Assembly: GCA_934234055.1 (NCBI GenBank)
Contig: CAKQGY010000013.1
Coordinates: forward strand, 1 to 33,667
Length of the DNA: 33,667 nucleotides
Direction: 5' to 3'
DNA from: an uncultured Alphaproteobacteria bacterium
GTDB lineage: Bacteria; Pseudomonadota; Alphaproteobacteria; CAAHEQ01; UBA3637
Each line of letters opens with the position of its first letter. Within the stretch, counting starts at the first letter, position 1. Made by a program: the position numbers and the translations under genes. Of the stretch, positions 8,506 through 16,993 are shown one piece after another. The notes under the pieces are model-generated. The model was given only the letters and a program-made list of their open reading frames with translations. It had not been told where the DNA came from and ran no database searches.

Positions 8506-10158
8506 TCAGTACATACCACCCATACCGCCCATGCCACCCATACCGGCAGGTGCACCATGGTCACAGTTGCATTTTTCTTCGGGTTTGTCGGCAACCATTG
8601 CTTCCGTTGTGATCAGCAGTCCGCCGATAGACGACGCCCCTTCCAAGGCTGTCCGAACCACTTTTGTCGGGTCAATAATACCGGATTGGAACATATCGGT
8701 GTATTCCCCTTTTTGGGCATCATACCCTTGGGTGATATTCCCCGATTCCAGCAATTTACCCACGATGACCGAGCCGTCCACAGCCGCATTTTCAGCGATT
8801 TGGCGAATCGGGGCTTGCAAGGCCTTGCGGATAATTTCCACACCGACGCGTTGATCATCGTTTTCGGGTTTCACGGCGTCCAAAGCCTTGGTCGCATACA
8901 GCAAAGCCACACCGCCGCCCGGCACAATGCCTTCTTTTACGGCTGCCCGTGTCGCATGCAAAGCATCATCAACGCGATCTTTCTTTTCTTTTACTTCCAG
9001 TTCGCTGGCACCGCCGACTTTGATCACCGCAACCCCGCCGGCCAATTTGGCCAACCGTTCTTGCAATTTTTCCCGATCATAGTCCGATGTTGTGTCTTCA
9101 ATCTGTTGCTTGATTTGAGCCACACGATTCTTGATGTCATCAGCTGATCCGGCTCCGTCCACAATGGTGGTATCATCTTTGGTGATTGTCACGGACTTGG
9201 CTGTTCCCAATGTGGCCAAAGTCACATCTTCCAGTTTCATACCCAAATCTGCTGAAACCACTGTGCCGTTTGTTAAGATAGCAATATCTTGCAGCATAGC
9301 TTTCCGGCGATCACCAAATCCCGGAGCCTTTACCGCACAGATCTTTAACCCGCCACGCAGTTTGTTCACCACCAAAGTGGCCAGCGCTTCACCTTCAATG
9401 TCTTCAGCAATAATTAACAGCGGCCGCCCGGTTTGAATCACAGCTTCCAAAATCGGAACCAGTGGTTGCAGGTTGGACAATTTCGCTTCGTTGATTAAAA
9501 TATACGGATTATCTAATTCCGCGATCATCTTTTCGGGATTCGTGATGAAATAGGGCGACAGGTAGCCGCGATCAAATTGCATACCCTCCACTACATCTAA
9601 TTCGGTATCCATACCTTTGGCATCCTCAACCGTGATGACGCCCTCATTCCCGACTTTTTCCATAGCGCGTGCAATATAATCTCCGATGGAAGAATCACCG
9701 TTGGCCGAGATTGTGCCGATTTGCGCAATTTCTGCCGAGGTTGAGATCTTTTTGGAACGGGATTTCAAATCCGCAATAACGGCTTCGGTTCCCATATCAA
9801 TCCCGCGTTTCAGATCCATCGGATTCATACCGGCGGCCACAGCCTTACAGCCTTCTTTGATAATGGCCTGTGCCAAAACGGTCGCCGTTGTTGTTCCGTC
9901 GCCCGCCACATCATTAGAGCGTGATGCCACTTCGCGCACCATTTGAGCTCCCATATTTTCAAATTTATCGGCCAGTTCAATTTCTTTGGCCACCGATACA
10001 CCGTCTTTGGTGATTTTAGGTGCACCATAGGCCTTCCCCAGCACCACATTGCGCCCCTTTGGGCCCAAAGTGGCTTTGACCGTATTGGCCAATAAATCTA
10101 CGCCCCGTAGCATTTTAGAGCGTGCATCAGTTCCGAATTTAATTTCTTTTGCTGTCAT
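8506..10158 (-). CDS. groEL: 60-kDa chaperonin GroEL
   Basis: The 550-aa product is a full-length group I chaperonin. It contains L-G-P-K-G-R-N-V near the start, the ATP-binding G-D-G-T-T-T-A-T block, and the Gly/Met-rich C-terminal tail (repeats of G-G-M). It forms a double heptameric ring that folds cytosolic proteins with GroES and ATP. The ATG has a good AAAGGAG site. It lies 15 bases after groES on the same strand, a standard operon. Just before the GGM tail is K-C-N-C-D-H-G, a small Cys-x-Cys-x-His cluster that is unusual for this normally acidic or Gly/Met tail. Confidence 0.97.
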   Translation of the reverse strand: MTAKEIKFGTDARSKMLRGVDLLANTVKATLGPKGRNVVLGKAYGAPKITKDGVSVAKEIELADKFENMGAQMVREVASRSNDVAGDGTTTATVLAQAIIKEGCKAVAAGMNPMDLKRGIDMGTEAVIADLKSRSKKISTSAEIAQIGTISANGDSSIGDYIARAMEKVGNEGVITVEDAKGMDTELDVVEGMQFDRGYLSPYFITNPEKMIAELDNPYILINEAKLSNLQPLVPILEAVIQTGRPLLIIAEDIEGEALATLVVNKLRGGLKICAVKAPGFGDRRKAMLQDIAILTNGTVVSADLGMKLEDVTLATLGTAKSVTITKDDTTIVDGAGSADDIKNRVAQIKQQIEDTTSDYDREKLQERLAKLAGGVAVIKVGGASELEVKEKKDRVDDALHATRAAVKEGIVPGGGVALLYATKALDAVKPENDDQRVGVEIIRKALQAPIRQIAENAAVDGSVIVGKLLESGNITQGYDAQKGEYTDMFQSGIIDPTKVVRTALEGASSIGGLLITTEAMVADKPEEKCNCDHGAPAGMGGMGGMGGMY

Positions 10159-10173
10159 AGCTTTCTCCTTTTG

Positions 10174-10461
10174 TTATTCCAAGATTCCCAGCACTTCATT
10201 TTCTTTCATAATCAACAGATTTTCACCGTCAATTTTGATTTCCGTGCCCGACCATTTACCGAACAAGACCCGGTCTCCTTCTTTTAATGTCATCGGCACG
10301 ATCTTACCATCATCATCACGGCCTCCGGGACCCACGGCCACCACCACCCCCTGTGAGGGTTTTTCTTTTGCCGTGTCTGGGATGATTAATCCGCCGGCTG
10401 TGCGGTTTTCTTCTTCAATGCGTTTTAATACAACGCGATCTAACAAAGGCTTAAACTTCAT
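10174..10461 (-). CDS. groES: 10-kDa co-chaperonin GroES
   Basis: A 95-aa protein of the usual length, opening K-F-K-P-L-L-D-R-V-V-L-K-R and carrying the mobile loop segment T-A-G-G-L-I-I-P-D. It caps the GroEL ring. An AAGGAG site precedes the ATG. It is the first gene of the groES-groEL operon and is followed directly by groEL. Confidence 0.97.
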   Translation of the reverse strand: MKFKPLLDRVVLKRIEEENRTAGGLIIPDTAKEKPSQGVVVAVGPGGRDDDGKIVPMTLKEGDRVLFGKWSGTEIKIDGENLLIMKENEVLGILE

Positions 10462-10504
10462 TTTTTTATACTCCTTTTTTATTACTTTGTTTTTTCTGGT
10501 GTAT

Positions 10505-10533
10505 CAAATAGTATGTTATTTTCCAAATGTCAA
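10505..10533 (-). promoter_or_regulatory. Promoter of groES-groEL
   Basis: On the minus strand CTTGACA (TTGACA at 10533-10528) and TATTTG (10510-10505) are 17 bases apart. The CTTGAC box also suits an alphaproteobacterial heat-shock sigma factor (RpoH). I see no CIRCE inverted repeat, so HrcA control is not supported here. Confidence 0.6.
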
Positions 10534-10562
10534 GACATTCATTTTGATTATTTTTAATTGAC

Positions 10563-11246
10563 CTAGTCATCCATATACTGCCGTCCCGATCGCCAATAAT
10601 CATATCCTGTCATAACGGTCAGAATTGCTGCTCCCCACAGGGCAACGGATCCGACCCATAACCACCAAGTTTCCCAGACCCCCGTAAAAGCGGGCTTTGC
10701 CACCATCAGCACTGGGATAGCCATCATTTGGCAGGCCGTTTTCCACTTGGCCAGTCGGGTCACGGGGCAGCCGACTTTAATTTCGGCCAAAAATTCGCGC
10801 AGTCCCGAAACCAAAATCTCACGGCACAGGATAATTACGGCTGCCAAGATATTTAAGGTATTTTGTATGGTATCTGGTTCGCCAAACCGCCCCGTAAAGG
10901 CCATCATCAGCAATAGCGCTCCTACCAGTAATTTATCAGCAATCGGATCCAGCACCCGACCGAATCGCGATAATTGATTTAAGTGTCGCGCCAAATAGCC
11001 GTCCATATAGTCGGTAATTCCTGCCAAAGCGAACAAAACAACGCCGACCCACGCCCACAATGCTCCCTTTAAAAAGAAGGTAGCCACGATGGCCGGTATT
11101 GCCCAGATCCGCAACCGTGTTAACAAATTCGGTATATTGATTTGTTTTTGAGCAACCGAACCTGCCTTTTGCACAGTTTTTTTAACGGCTGAAATCGGTT
11201 TTTTTATTTTTTGTTTTAAATGGTTATCATATTTCTTTTGTTTCAT
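10563..11246 (-). CDS. pgsA: CDP-diacylglycerol--glycerol-3-phosphate 3-phosphatidyltransferase
   Basis: This enzyme makes phosphatidylglycerol phosphate from CDP-diacylglycerol in the inner membrane. The CDP-alcohol phosphotransferase signature D-G-x2-A-R-x8-G-x3-D-x3-D is intact (D-G-Y-L-A-R ... G-R-V-L-D-P-I-A-D), among several membrane helices. The typical family start, I-N-I-P-N-L-L-T-x-L-R-I, is reached only after about 36 extra Lys-rich residues. The ATG has an AAAGGA site eight bases upstream, so the extension appears genuine. It follows uvrC by 40 bases on the same strand, a common alphaproteobacterial arrangement. Confidence 0.92.
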   Translation of the reverse strand: MKQKKYDNHLKQKIKKPISAVKKTVQKAGSVAQKQINIPNLLTRLRIWAIPAIVATFFLKGALWAWVGVVLFALAGITDYMDGYLARHLNQLSRFGRVLDPIADKLLVGALLLMMAFTGRFGEPDTIQNTLNILAAVIILCREILVSGLREFLAEIKVGCPVTRLAKWKTACQMMAIPVLMVAKPAFTGVWETWWLWVGSVALWGAAILTVMTGYDYWRSGRQYMDD

Positions 11247-11286
11247 TTTTTATATCCTTTCTGTTTCAATTTTTCTTTACTATACT

Positions 11287-13107
11287 CTATCCGTGATAAA
11301 AAGTATATATTTTTTTTGCAATTTTTTGACTGATGCCCGGAACACGCGCCAATTGTTCAACCGAGGCTCCCGCAATTTCCCGCACCGACCCGAATTGCAG
11401 CATGAGGGCTTTTTTCCGTTTTTCACCGATATCTTCAATATCCGTCAGCGATTCGTGCAGCATATTTTTGGCTCGTCGCACACGGTGCGATCCGATTGCA
11501 AATCGGTGTGCTTCATCCCGCAATCGTTGCAGCAGGTGAATTAAATCCCCTTTCAGGTCCAAGTGAATCGGTGTTGTCGGATCACTGCCCAAAAAGAATG
11601 TCTCCAACCCTGCGTCGCGCTTTTCCCCTTTGGCAATGGCCAAGACAGCCAAATCCGTAATTTTCATGTCGTTCAGGATTTCCATCACTGCCGATAACTG
11701 CCCTTTTCCGCCGTCAATCAACAACGCTGACGGCAAGTTCTTTTCCACCAACCCGCGCGATAATCGTCGCAGCAGAACTTCTTTCATCATGCCAAAGTCA
11801 TCGTTTGTTTTAGCTCGGGTTCCATCAATGTTAAACCGGCGATAGTCTTTCTTTTGAAAGCCGTCTTTGGTGGCTGCAATCATAGCTCCAACGGCAAAAG
11901 CCCCCTGAATATGACTGTTATCATAGACTTCCACTTTATCCAATACCGGCACGCGCAGTAATTGCCGCAGTTCATCCCATACCGAATCGCGAATCCCGCC
12001 GGCTTGAATCTGTTGGTGAAAGGATTGCTCGGCGTTTTGCAGTGCCTGATCGGCCAGTTTCCGGCGCATCCCGCGCACCTCTTTTGCGGATACAATATGC
12101 ACAGGCTGCCCCGCCCGTTGCCCCAGGGCTTCTGCCACATATGCCGATACTTTTTCGGAGACGATAATTGTTTTGGGTGGTGTTATTTTATCATAGAATT
12201 GCATTAGAAAAGTCGCCAAAATTTCCTCTGATTTCATCTCTCCCAGATGTTCTAAAAAGTGCACCACATTTCCCTCGGCGTGTCCCGAGCGATAAAAGAA
12301 CACCTGCACCGCGGCGGATTGCCCCTGTCGATAGCAGGCCACCACATCGGTTTGAAAAATCGGCGTCTCCGAGTCGGTGGATTGGATACGGTTCAGAGCC
12401 ATCAGCTTGTCCCGTACCAAAGCCGCCTGCTCATATTCTTGCCGATTGGCCAGATCTTTCATTTGTCGTATCAGATCATCTTGCACGGCCAAATGTTCCC
12501 CTCGCATAAAGGCTTTTGTCTCCATTACTCGGGCACGGTAATCCGGCAGACTGATTTTCCCGACGCATGGGGCACTGCATCGCCCGATTTGATACAACAA
12601 GCACGGTCGTGTCCGATTGTTGAAATAAGTATTATTACAGGTGCGCAGCCCAAAGATTTTTTGAAGCTCCTTGATTGTTTGGTTGACGGCCAGTCCTGAT
12701 GTAAAGGGTCCGAAATAGTCGCCTTTTACGGTGTGGTTTCCCCGATACTTCATCAATCGCGGCACTTCATCGCGCGTTATTAAAATAGAAGGATAACTTT
12801 TGTCATCTTTCAGCAGAATATTATAATAAGGGCGAAATTGTTTAATCAGGTTATTTTCCAAGATTAAAGCCTCGGTTTCGCCTGCGGTTTCTATGGTGAT
12901 CAGATCCGCAATCTGCGAGACCATTTGCCGAATGCGTGTGGAGAGCTTGTCCAAGCGTGTATAGTTCGTCAGGCGTTTTTTTAAATTTTTGGCTTTCCCC
13001 ACATACAACACTTCTCCCCTGTCGTTCAACATACGATACACCCCCGGCCGTTCGGATACGACGGTCAGTTTTTGCTGTAATATAGAAACACCGTTTTGTT
13101 CACTCAT
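11287..13107 (-). CDS. uvrC: Excinuclease ABC subunit C
   Basis: A 606-aa nucleotide excision repair nuclease that makes the 3' and 5' incisions around a lesion loaded by UvrA/UvrB. An N-terminal GIY-YIG domain is present (G-V-Y-R-M ... L-Y-V-G-K-A-K-N-L), with a Cys-containing block C-L-L-Y-Q-I-G-R-C-S-A-P-C after it. A UVR motif lies near residue 210, and an RNase H-like UvrC domain follows (V-E-V-Y-D-N-S-H-I-Q-G, L-L-I-D-G-G-K-G-Q). Tandem helix-hairpin-helix motifs close the C-terminus. It is full length, transcribed with pgsA and divergent from the carboxypeptidase gene. Confidence 0.96.
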   Translation of the reverse strand: MSEQNGVSILQQKLTVVSERPGVYRMLNDRGEVLYVGKAKNLKKRLTNYTRLDKLSTRIRQMVSQIADLITIETAGETEALILENNLIKQFRPYYNILLKDDKSYPSILITRDEVPRLMKYRGNHTVKGDYFGPFTSGLAVNQTIKELQKIFGLRTCNNTYFNNRTRPCLLYQIGRCSAPCVGKISLPDYRARVMETKAFMRGEHLAVQDDLIRQMKDLANRQEYEQAALVRDKLMALNRIQSTDSETPIFQTDVVACYRQGQSAAVQVFFYRSGHAEGNVVHFLEHLGEMKSEEILATFLMQFYDKITPPKTIIVSEKVSAYVAEALGQRAGQPVHIVSAKEVRGMRRKLADQALQNAEQSFHQQIQAGGIRDSVWDELRQLLRVPVLDKVEVYDNSHIQGAFAVGAMIAATKDGFQKKDYRRFNIDGTRAKTNDDFGMMKEVLLRRLSRGLVEKNLPSALLIDGGKGQLSAVMEILNDMKITDLAVLAIAKGEKRDAGLETFFLGSDPTTPIHLDLKGDLIHLLQRLRDEAHRFAIGSHRVRRAKNMLHESLTDIEDIGEKRKKALMLQFGSVREIAGASVEQLARVPGISQKIAKKIYTFYHG

Positions 13108-13171
13108 ACGCTTATTTTATCCGTTTTTTGGGATAAATCAAGGCTCTTTTATCATTTTTTTAATTTTTTTC

Positions 13172-13201
13172 TTGACGAGACATTTCTTTCTGGCATATAG
13201 T
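13172..13201 (+). promoter_or_regulatory. Promoter abutting the carboxypeptidase start codon
   Basis: TTGACG (13172-13177) and TATAGT (13196-13201) are 18 bases apart. The expected transcription start falls at about 13208-13209, exactly on the ATG, which suggests a leaderless or nearly leaderless mRNA. Confidence 0.55.
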
Positions 13202-13208
13202 AAAGGCT

Positions 13209-14441
13209 ATGAAGTGGTTTTTTATGGCATTATTCGGGGTATTTATAACACTGACATCGGCGCAGGCCGAGGTGGCGTCGCTGGTTGCCGATACGCGTAG
13301 CGGTTTTATTTTGTCGGCCACCAATGCCACCGAACAAAAACCACCCGCCTCTTTAACCAAGTTAATGACCCTTTACCTGACATTCAGTGCGCTGGACAAA
13401 GGCCTGATTAAAATGGACGATCCGCTGCCTATTTCCGAGCATGCGGCCGCCCAGCCGAAATCTAAAATCGGCCTGATTGCCGGCGAGACAATGACCGTGC
13501 GCGAGGCGATTTTGGCTCTGATCATTAAATCAGCCAACGATGTTGCCGTTGTGGTTGCTGAGTCGCTGGGGCGGGACGAAGGCGATTTTGCCGAGACGAT
13601 GACCCGAACGGCCCAGGCTTTGGGTATGCGCGACACGGTTTTCAAGAATGCTTCGGGTCTGCACGCAGACGGGCAAATGACAACAGCCAAGGATATGGCT
13701 ATTTTGACCATGGCGTTGATTGAGCATTATCCGCAGTATTATGATTTATTTGCCACACCGTCCTTTACTTATCATGGACAGACCTATCATTCTCACAACA
13801 TAGTTTTAGAGCAATACGAGGGAGCCGAAGGGCTTAAAACCGGCTATGTGTCAGCGGTTGGGTATAACATTATTTCCACGGCTCGTCAAGAGGGTACCCG
13901 CCTGGTTAGTATTGTGCTGGGGGAACAAAGCCAATTAAAACGGGATTTGCGGGCCATGCGTTTGCTTGATAAAGGTTTTAATCAAGTCAAAATTCAAAAG
14001 CGAGCCGAGGCCGCCGGCACACTGCGCGCCCCGTTTAATCCCTTAAATCGTAAAGCTTTTTTAATCGCTACACCCGATCAGGTGTATTTGCCGCGCCTCA
14101 AAGCCGGCTTATTGTTCAGTCATAAAAAGGTTCAAACGGCCGCTCGCGCCCACCGTCCCTCGACCCCTGTGGTGGTGTTGCCTGATGATAATACAATAGA
14201 GCAGGGGGACAGCTGGTCCATTCAGGTCGGTGCGTTTGAGGGGCAGGACAAAGCCCGTCAGATTGCCGAGAAGGCTCTGACTGTGTTGGGTTCATCGGAT
14301 AAAGTAATTGCGACCCCGCGAGCCAATGCACGCTTCTTCCGCTCTCGGATACAGGGCTTTAATCGAACCGAGGCTCATGCTGCCTGTCGTCGCCTGAAAG
14401 ATGCCAGTTGGCAATGCCTGCCGATTGCACCGCGCGGCTAG
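13209..14441 (+). CDS. D-alanyl-D-alanine carboxypeptidase (S11 family) with C-terminal SPOR domain
   Basis: The 410-aa product has a cleavable signal peptide (A-Q-A at residue 20). The three penicillin-binding motifs are S48-L-T-K51, S108-A-N110 and K210-T-G212, so it is a DacA/DacF-type enzyme that trims the terminal D-Ala of peptidoglycan pentapeptides in the periplasm. Residues about 333-410 form a SPOR domain (W-S-I-Q-V-G-A-F, with two late Cys), which binds denuded glycan at division septa. This points to a septal role. It is convergent with the NlpD-like gene nine bases downstream. An alternative start at residue 6 would shorten the signal peptide. Confidence 0.93.
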   Translation: MKWFFMALFGVFITLTSAQAEVASLVADTRSGFILSATNATEQKPPASLTKLMTLYLTFSALDKGLIKMDDPLPISEHAAAQPKSKIGLIAGETMTVREAILALIIKSANDVAVVVAESLGRDEGDFAETMTRTAQALGMRDTVFKNASGLHADGQMTTAKDMAILTMALIEHYPQYYDLFATPSFTYHGQTYHSHNIVLEQYEGAEGLKTGYVSAVGYNIISTARQEGTRLVSIVLGEQSQLKRDLRAMRLLDKGFNQVKIQKRAEAAGTLRAPFNPLNRKAFLIATPDQVYLPRLKAGLLFSHKKVQTAARAHRPSTPVVVLPDDNTIEQGDSWSIQVGAFEGQDKARQIAEKALTVLGSSDKVIATPRANARFFRSRIQGFNRTEAHAACRRLKDASWQCLPIAPRG

Positions 14442-14450
14442 GCATTTTTT

Positions 14451-15317
14451 TTATTTCATGTATTGATTCGGATTGACTACCTTGGCCTTATAGCGCACTT
14501 CAAAGTGAAGTTGCGGTGTTTTCACATTACCTGTTTTGCCCATTTCGGCAATTTTTTGGCCTTTTTTAATTATATCGCCTTTTTTAACCAATAACTTGTC
14601 ATTATGGGCATAGGCCGTAATCCATCCGTCTTTATGTTTTACCAGGATCAGATTTCCGTATCCTTTTAACTCATTTCCGGCATAAGCCACGGTGCCGGTA
14701 TCCGCCGCTTTAACGGGAGCTCCCATTTTTCCGGCGATATTGATCCCGTCATTTCCGTTGCCGAAATTTGCAATGATTTTACCACTGGCCGGGCGGGCGA
14801 ATCGTTTGCCGGATTGCGAGCGCGGCACATTGGCTTTTCCCTTAAAGGCTGCCGGATTTTTAACATTTTTTCGCCGGCTGACTTCGGCCTGCCGATCTTG
14901 GTTCACGCTGCCTTGTCCGTGCACAATGCCGGATTGGGAGGTTGTTGCCACTTGTGTGCTTTCACCCCAAGATGAAATTTTAAGCAATTGACCCGGCCGC
15001 AGTTGATAAGGCGGTTGAATACTGTTCAGACGCGCCAAAGCATTGACCGACATATCATTGCGCGAAGCAATACTATACAGCGTATCTCCCCGTCGCACCC
15101 GATAAGTCTTTTCACGCGGGAAATACAGATATTGCCCCACCGATAGGGTATAGGGCGGCTTTAAATTATTGCGTTCAATAATAGCGCGCATAGGCACATC
15201 GTGCTTGCGGGCAATGCTATATAACGTATCACCTCGCCGCACGCGCACACCACTGCAGCCACCCAGTATCAAAGGCAAGCAAATTAAGAAGACGCCTAAT
15301 CGTAAAAAAACATGCAT
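14451..15317 (-). CDS. NlpD-like lipoprotein: two LysM domains and a degenerate LytM (M23) domain
   Basis: The 288-aa product has a lipoprotein signal ending L-G-G-C21. Two LysM peptidoglycan-binding repeats follow (R-R-G-D-T-L-Y-S-I-A near residues 27 and 74), with a linker and then an M23 fold from about residue 195. The fold closely resembles E. coli NlpD (I-A-G, G-Y-G-N-L-I, A-Y-A-H-N-D, L-H-F-E-V-R-Y). The metal-binding H-x3-D motif is replaced by N-D-G-I-N-I, so it is probably not an active endopeptidase but an amidase activator during division. It is convergent with the SPOR carboxypeptidase, which fits a shared septal role. A catalytic role is disfavoured. Confidence 0.9.
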   Translation of the reverse strand: MHVFLRLGVFLICLPLILGGCSGVRVRRGDTLYSIARKHDVPMRAIIERNNLKPPYTLSVGQYLYFPREKTYRVRRGDTLYSIASRNDMSVNALARLNSIQPPYQLRPGQLLKISSWGESTQVATTSQSGIVHGQGSVNQDRQAEVSRRKNVKNPAAFKGKANVPRSQSGKRFARPASGKIIANFGNGNDGINIAGKMGAPVKAADTGTVAYAGNELKGYGNLILVKHKDGWITAYAHNDKLLVKKGDIIKKGQKIAEMGKTGNVKTPQLHFEVRYKAKVVNPNQYMK

Positions 15318-15323
15318 AGTCTA

Positions 15324-15352
15324 TTCATACCTTTTTTAATTCAAAAAATCAA
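15324..15352 (-). promoter_or_regulatory. Candidate promoter of the NlpD-like gene
   Basis: On the minus strand TTGATT (15352-15347) and TATGAA (15329-15324) are 17 bases apart. The start site would coincide with the ATG at 15317, again suggesting a leaderless message; no Shine-Dalgarno is visible. Confidence 0.45.
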
Positions 15353-15373
15353 GGAAAAATCTGCAAAAAAGAG

Positions 15374-15402
15374 TTGCTTTATCCGAAAAAGCGTGTTAAG
15401 GT
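15374..15402 (+). promoter_or_regulatory. Candidate promoter of the small lipoprotein gene
   Basis: TTGCTT (15374-15379) and TAAGGT (15397-15402) have a 17-base spacer; the -10 box is weak. Confidence 0.45.
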
Positions 15403-15431
15403 GAAATAAATTGATTTGAATGAGGCTCACT

Positions 15432-15890
15432 ATGAAACATTTTTTGACGCTTTTAACCCTTGCTTTACTGACGGCATCTTGTGCTTCCGAGTTGCAGGAA
15501 AACCGCGAATCACGCTCAACTGTTTATCGGGGACAATCCACTTGGGATATGTATGAGAATTTTGGTGCCCCCACAAAAGCCGTTCGGGTGTCGCCTAATG
15601 AGACACATTTTTTATACCGGCGTGAAGAAATGACCCGCGATTGGACAAAGATGTACTTCGATTGGTGCGATATGGTGATTGTAACGGTGGATGATTATGT
15701 GACGGATTGGGATATATCCGGCAATCAATGCCACCTGAATGTGGGCGAATCTGCAGATCTGCCTTCTACCGAGAACGATCGCGTCAATTTACTGGATCGT
15801 TATCGCACCAGCGGTTCTTCGCTCAGCGAGGCGGATCAACAACCAACCACGAATTCATTTGAACCCGAATATTCTGAAACCTTATTCTAA
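15432..15890 (+). CDS. Small lipoprotein, paralogue of the next gene
   Basis: A 152-aa product starting at the ATG with TGAGG upstream; the in-frame ATG at 15420 lacks a site. A lipoprotein signal ends L-T-A-S-C. The body has W-D-M-Y-E-N-F-G-A-P-T-K, then H-F-L-Y-R-R and a block ending D-W-D-I-S-G-N-Q-C. The layout (helical G-x-P segment, then a beta hairpin ending G-N-x-C) is repeated in the neighbouring gene at 15962. It loosely recalls the SmpA/OmlA (BamE) type of small outer-membrane lipoprotein, but I cannot assign a family. Its membrane location follows from the lipobox; its function is unknown. Confidence 0.75.
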   Translation: MKHFLTLLTLALLTASCASELQENRESRSTVYRGQSTWDMYENFGAPTKAVRVSPNETHFLYRREEMTRDWTKMYFDWCDMVIVTVDDYVTDWDISGNQCHLNVGESADLPSTENDRVNLLDRYRTSGSSLSEADQQPTTNSFEPEYSETLF

Positions 15891-15961
15891 GGTGTAGATT
15901 TGGGGTGATTCCTCTTGCTGCCGGCGGGTTTTTCTGCCTATATCAAGCGGGGAGGAAAGTC

Positions 15962-16330
15962 ATGAAAAAACAGTTTTTAATGTTATGCTTGCTGGGGTTG
16001 ATGGCCTGTCAATCGCCCAGTCAGTCTAATTATGTGCGTAATGTCAAAGCCTGGATCGGCCACACGCCCGAGGAGTTGGTCACTGCCTGGGGATCTCCGA
16101 CTCAAGTGCTGCAAAACGGAACGGATCAATTCTATATTTATTCGGTGCAAAAAGTTATTCCGCTTCCCGGCACATCGTCCACTTATGCCCAGGGTCCCAC
16201 CGATTACATCAGTCCGCTACAAGGCACCTCTGCCGCCCAAACGGATCTGTATTGCGAGACAACCTTCATTGTGCGTGATGATCGGATTGTGGATTGGTCG
16301 TTTATGGGGAATAATTGCGTTGCCAAATAA
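15962..16330 (+). CDS. Small lipoprotein with G-N-x-C terminus
   Basis: A 122-aa product with a strong GGGGAGGAAAG site before the ATG. The lipobox is L-M-A-C. The mature part contains W-I-G-H-T-P-E-E-L-V-T-A-W-G-S-P-T, then F-Y-I-Y and a C-terminal block V-D-W-S-F-M-G-N-N-C. These align with W-D-M-Y-E-N-F-G-A-P-T and W-D-I-S-G-N-Q-C of the preceding lipoprotein, so the pair looks like an old tandem duplication. Two Cys besides the lipid Cys (L-Y-C-E-T and G-N-N-C) could form a disulfide in the periplasm. Function unknown. Confidence 0.75.
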   Translation: MKKQFLMLCLLGLMACQSPSQSNYVRNVKAWIGHTPEELVTAWGSPTQVLQNGTDQFYIYSVQKVIPLPGTSSTYAQGPTDYISPLQGTSAAQTDLYCETTFIVRDDRIVDWSFMGNNCVAK

Positions 16331-16344
16331 CCCCGTCTTTTTGC

Positions 16345-16373
16345 TTGCTTTTCGTGTAAAAAAGGTCTAAAAT
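16345..16373 (+). promoter_or_regulatory. Promoter of tsaB-rimI
   Basis: TTGCTT (16345-16350) and TAAAAT (16368-16373) with a 17-base spacer; the GAAAGGA ribosome site and the ATG at 16397 follow. Confidence 0.6.
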
Positions 16374-16396
16374 AGCCTTTAACGAAAGGATAATAT

Positions 16397-16993
16397 ATGC
16401 TGATATTGGCTTTTGATACCACGGCAAACGGTGTTTCCGTTGCTGTATTGCGTGACAAGGATATTGTTGCCCAAGATTATCGTGCTATGGCGCGCGGGCA
16501 GGGGGAGGCTCTGATTCCGATGATTCAACGCTTGATTCAACAGGCTGACCTGCATATGGCGGATCTGGATCAGGTGGCTGTCACGGTCGGTCCCGGCTCA
16601 TTTACAGGGGTGCGTGTCGGTTTGGCGGCGGCGCGGGGAATCGGATTGGCCTTAAAGATTCCGGTTCGCGGTATAACGACTTTGGCGGCATCAGCCTATG
16701 GGACCACGGGCCGCATTCTGGCAGTTTTGGATACCAAGCGCGGCGATTTTTACACTCAATTATTCCAAGACGGCACTCCGCTGGAAGGCCCCGCTATTCG
16801 CACGGCCAAGCAAATCCAAGCCCTGTTTCCGGTGGCTTTGGTTGGCACAGGTGTTGCCCCGTTATCCGATGTGATTTCGTGTACCACAGCCAATCCGGCC
16901 GAGGCGCTGGCCGTCCCCGCAGGGCTGCTTTCTTTGGACGGCGGATTACCCGCCGAGCCGATTTATTTACGAGATGCCGATGTTAGTATCTAG
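16397..16993 (+). CDS. tsaB: tRNA threonylcarbamoyladenosine biosynthesis protein TsaB
   Basis: A 198-aa ASKHA-fold protein that partners TsaD and TsaE to place t6A at position 37 of ANN-decoding tRNAs. The start L-I-L-A-F-D-T-T-A and the block V-G-P-G-S-F-T-G-V-R-V-G-L are the family hallmarks. It is somewhat shorter than E. coli TsaB (231 aa). The last 20 bases overlap rimI in another frame, so the two are probably co-translated. Confidence 0.93.
   Translation: MLILAFDTTANGVSVAVLRDKDIVAQDYRAMARGQGEALIPMIQRLIQQADLHMADLDQVAVTVGPGSFTGVRVGLAAARGIGLALKIPVRGITTLAASAYGTTGRILAVLDTKRGDFYTQLFQDGTPLEGPAIRTAKQIQALFPVALVGTGVAPLSDVISCTTANPAEALAVPAGLLSLDGGLPAEPIYLRDADVSI

Noticed and set aside
10462..10560. 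Possible CIRCE element before groES.
   Set aside because: No TTAGCACTC-N9-GAGTGCTAA repeat is present; only a promoter is visible.
14451..14760. Active M23 endopeptidase reading of the NlpD-like C-terminal domain.
   Set aside because: The metal-binding His and Asp of the H-x3-D motif are replaced (N-D-G-I-N-I), as in non-catalytic amidase activators.
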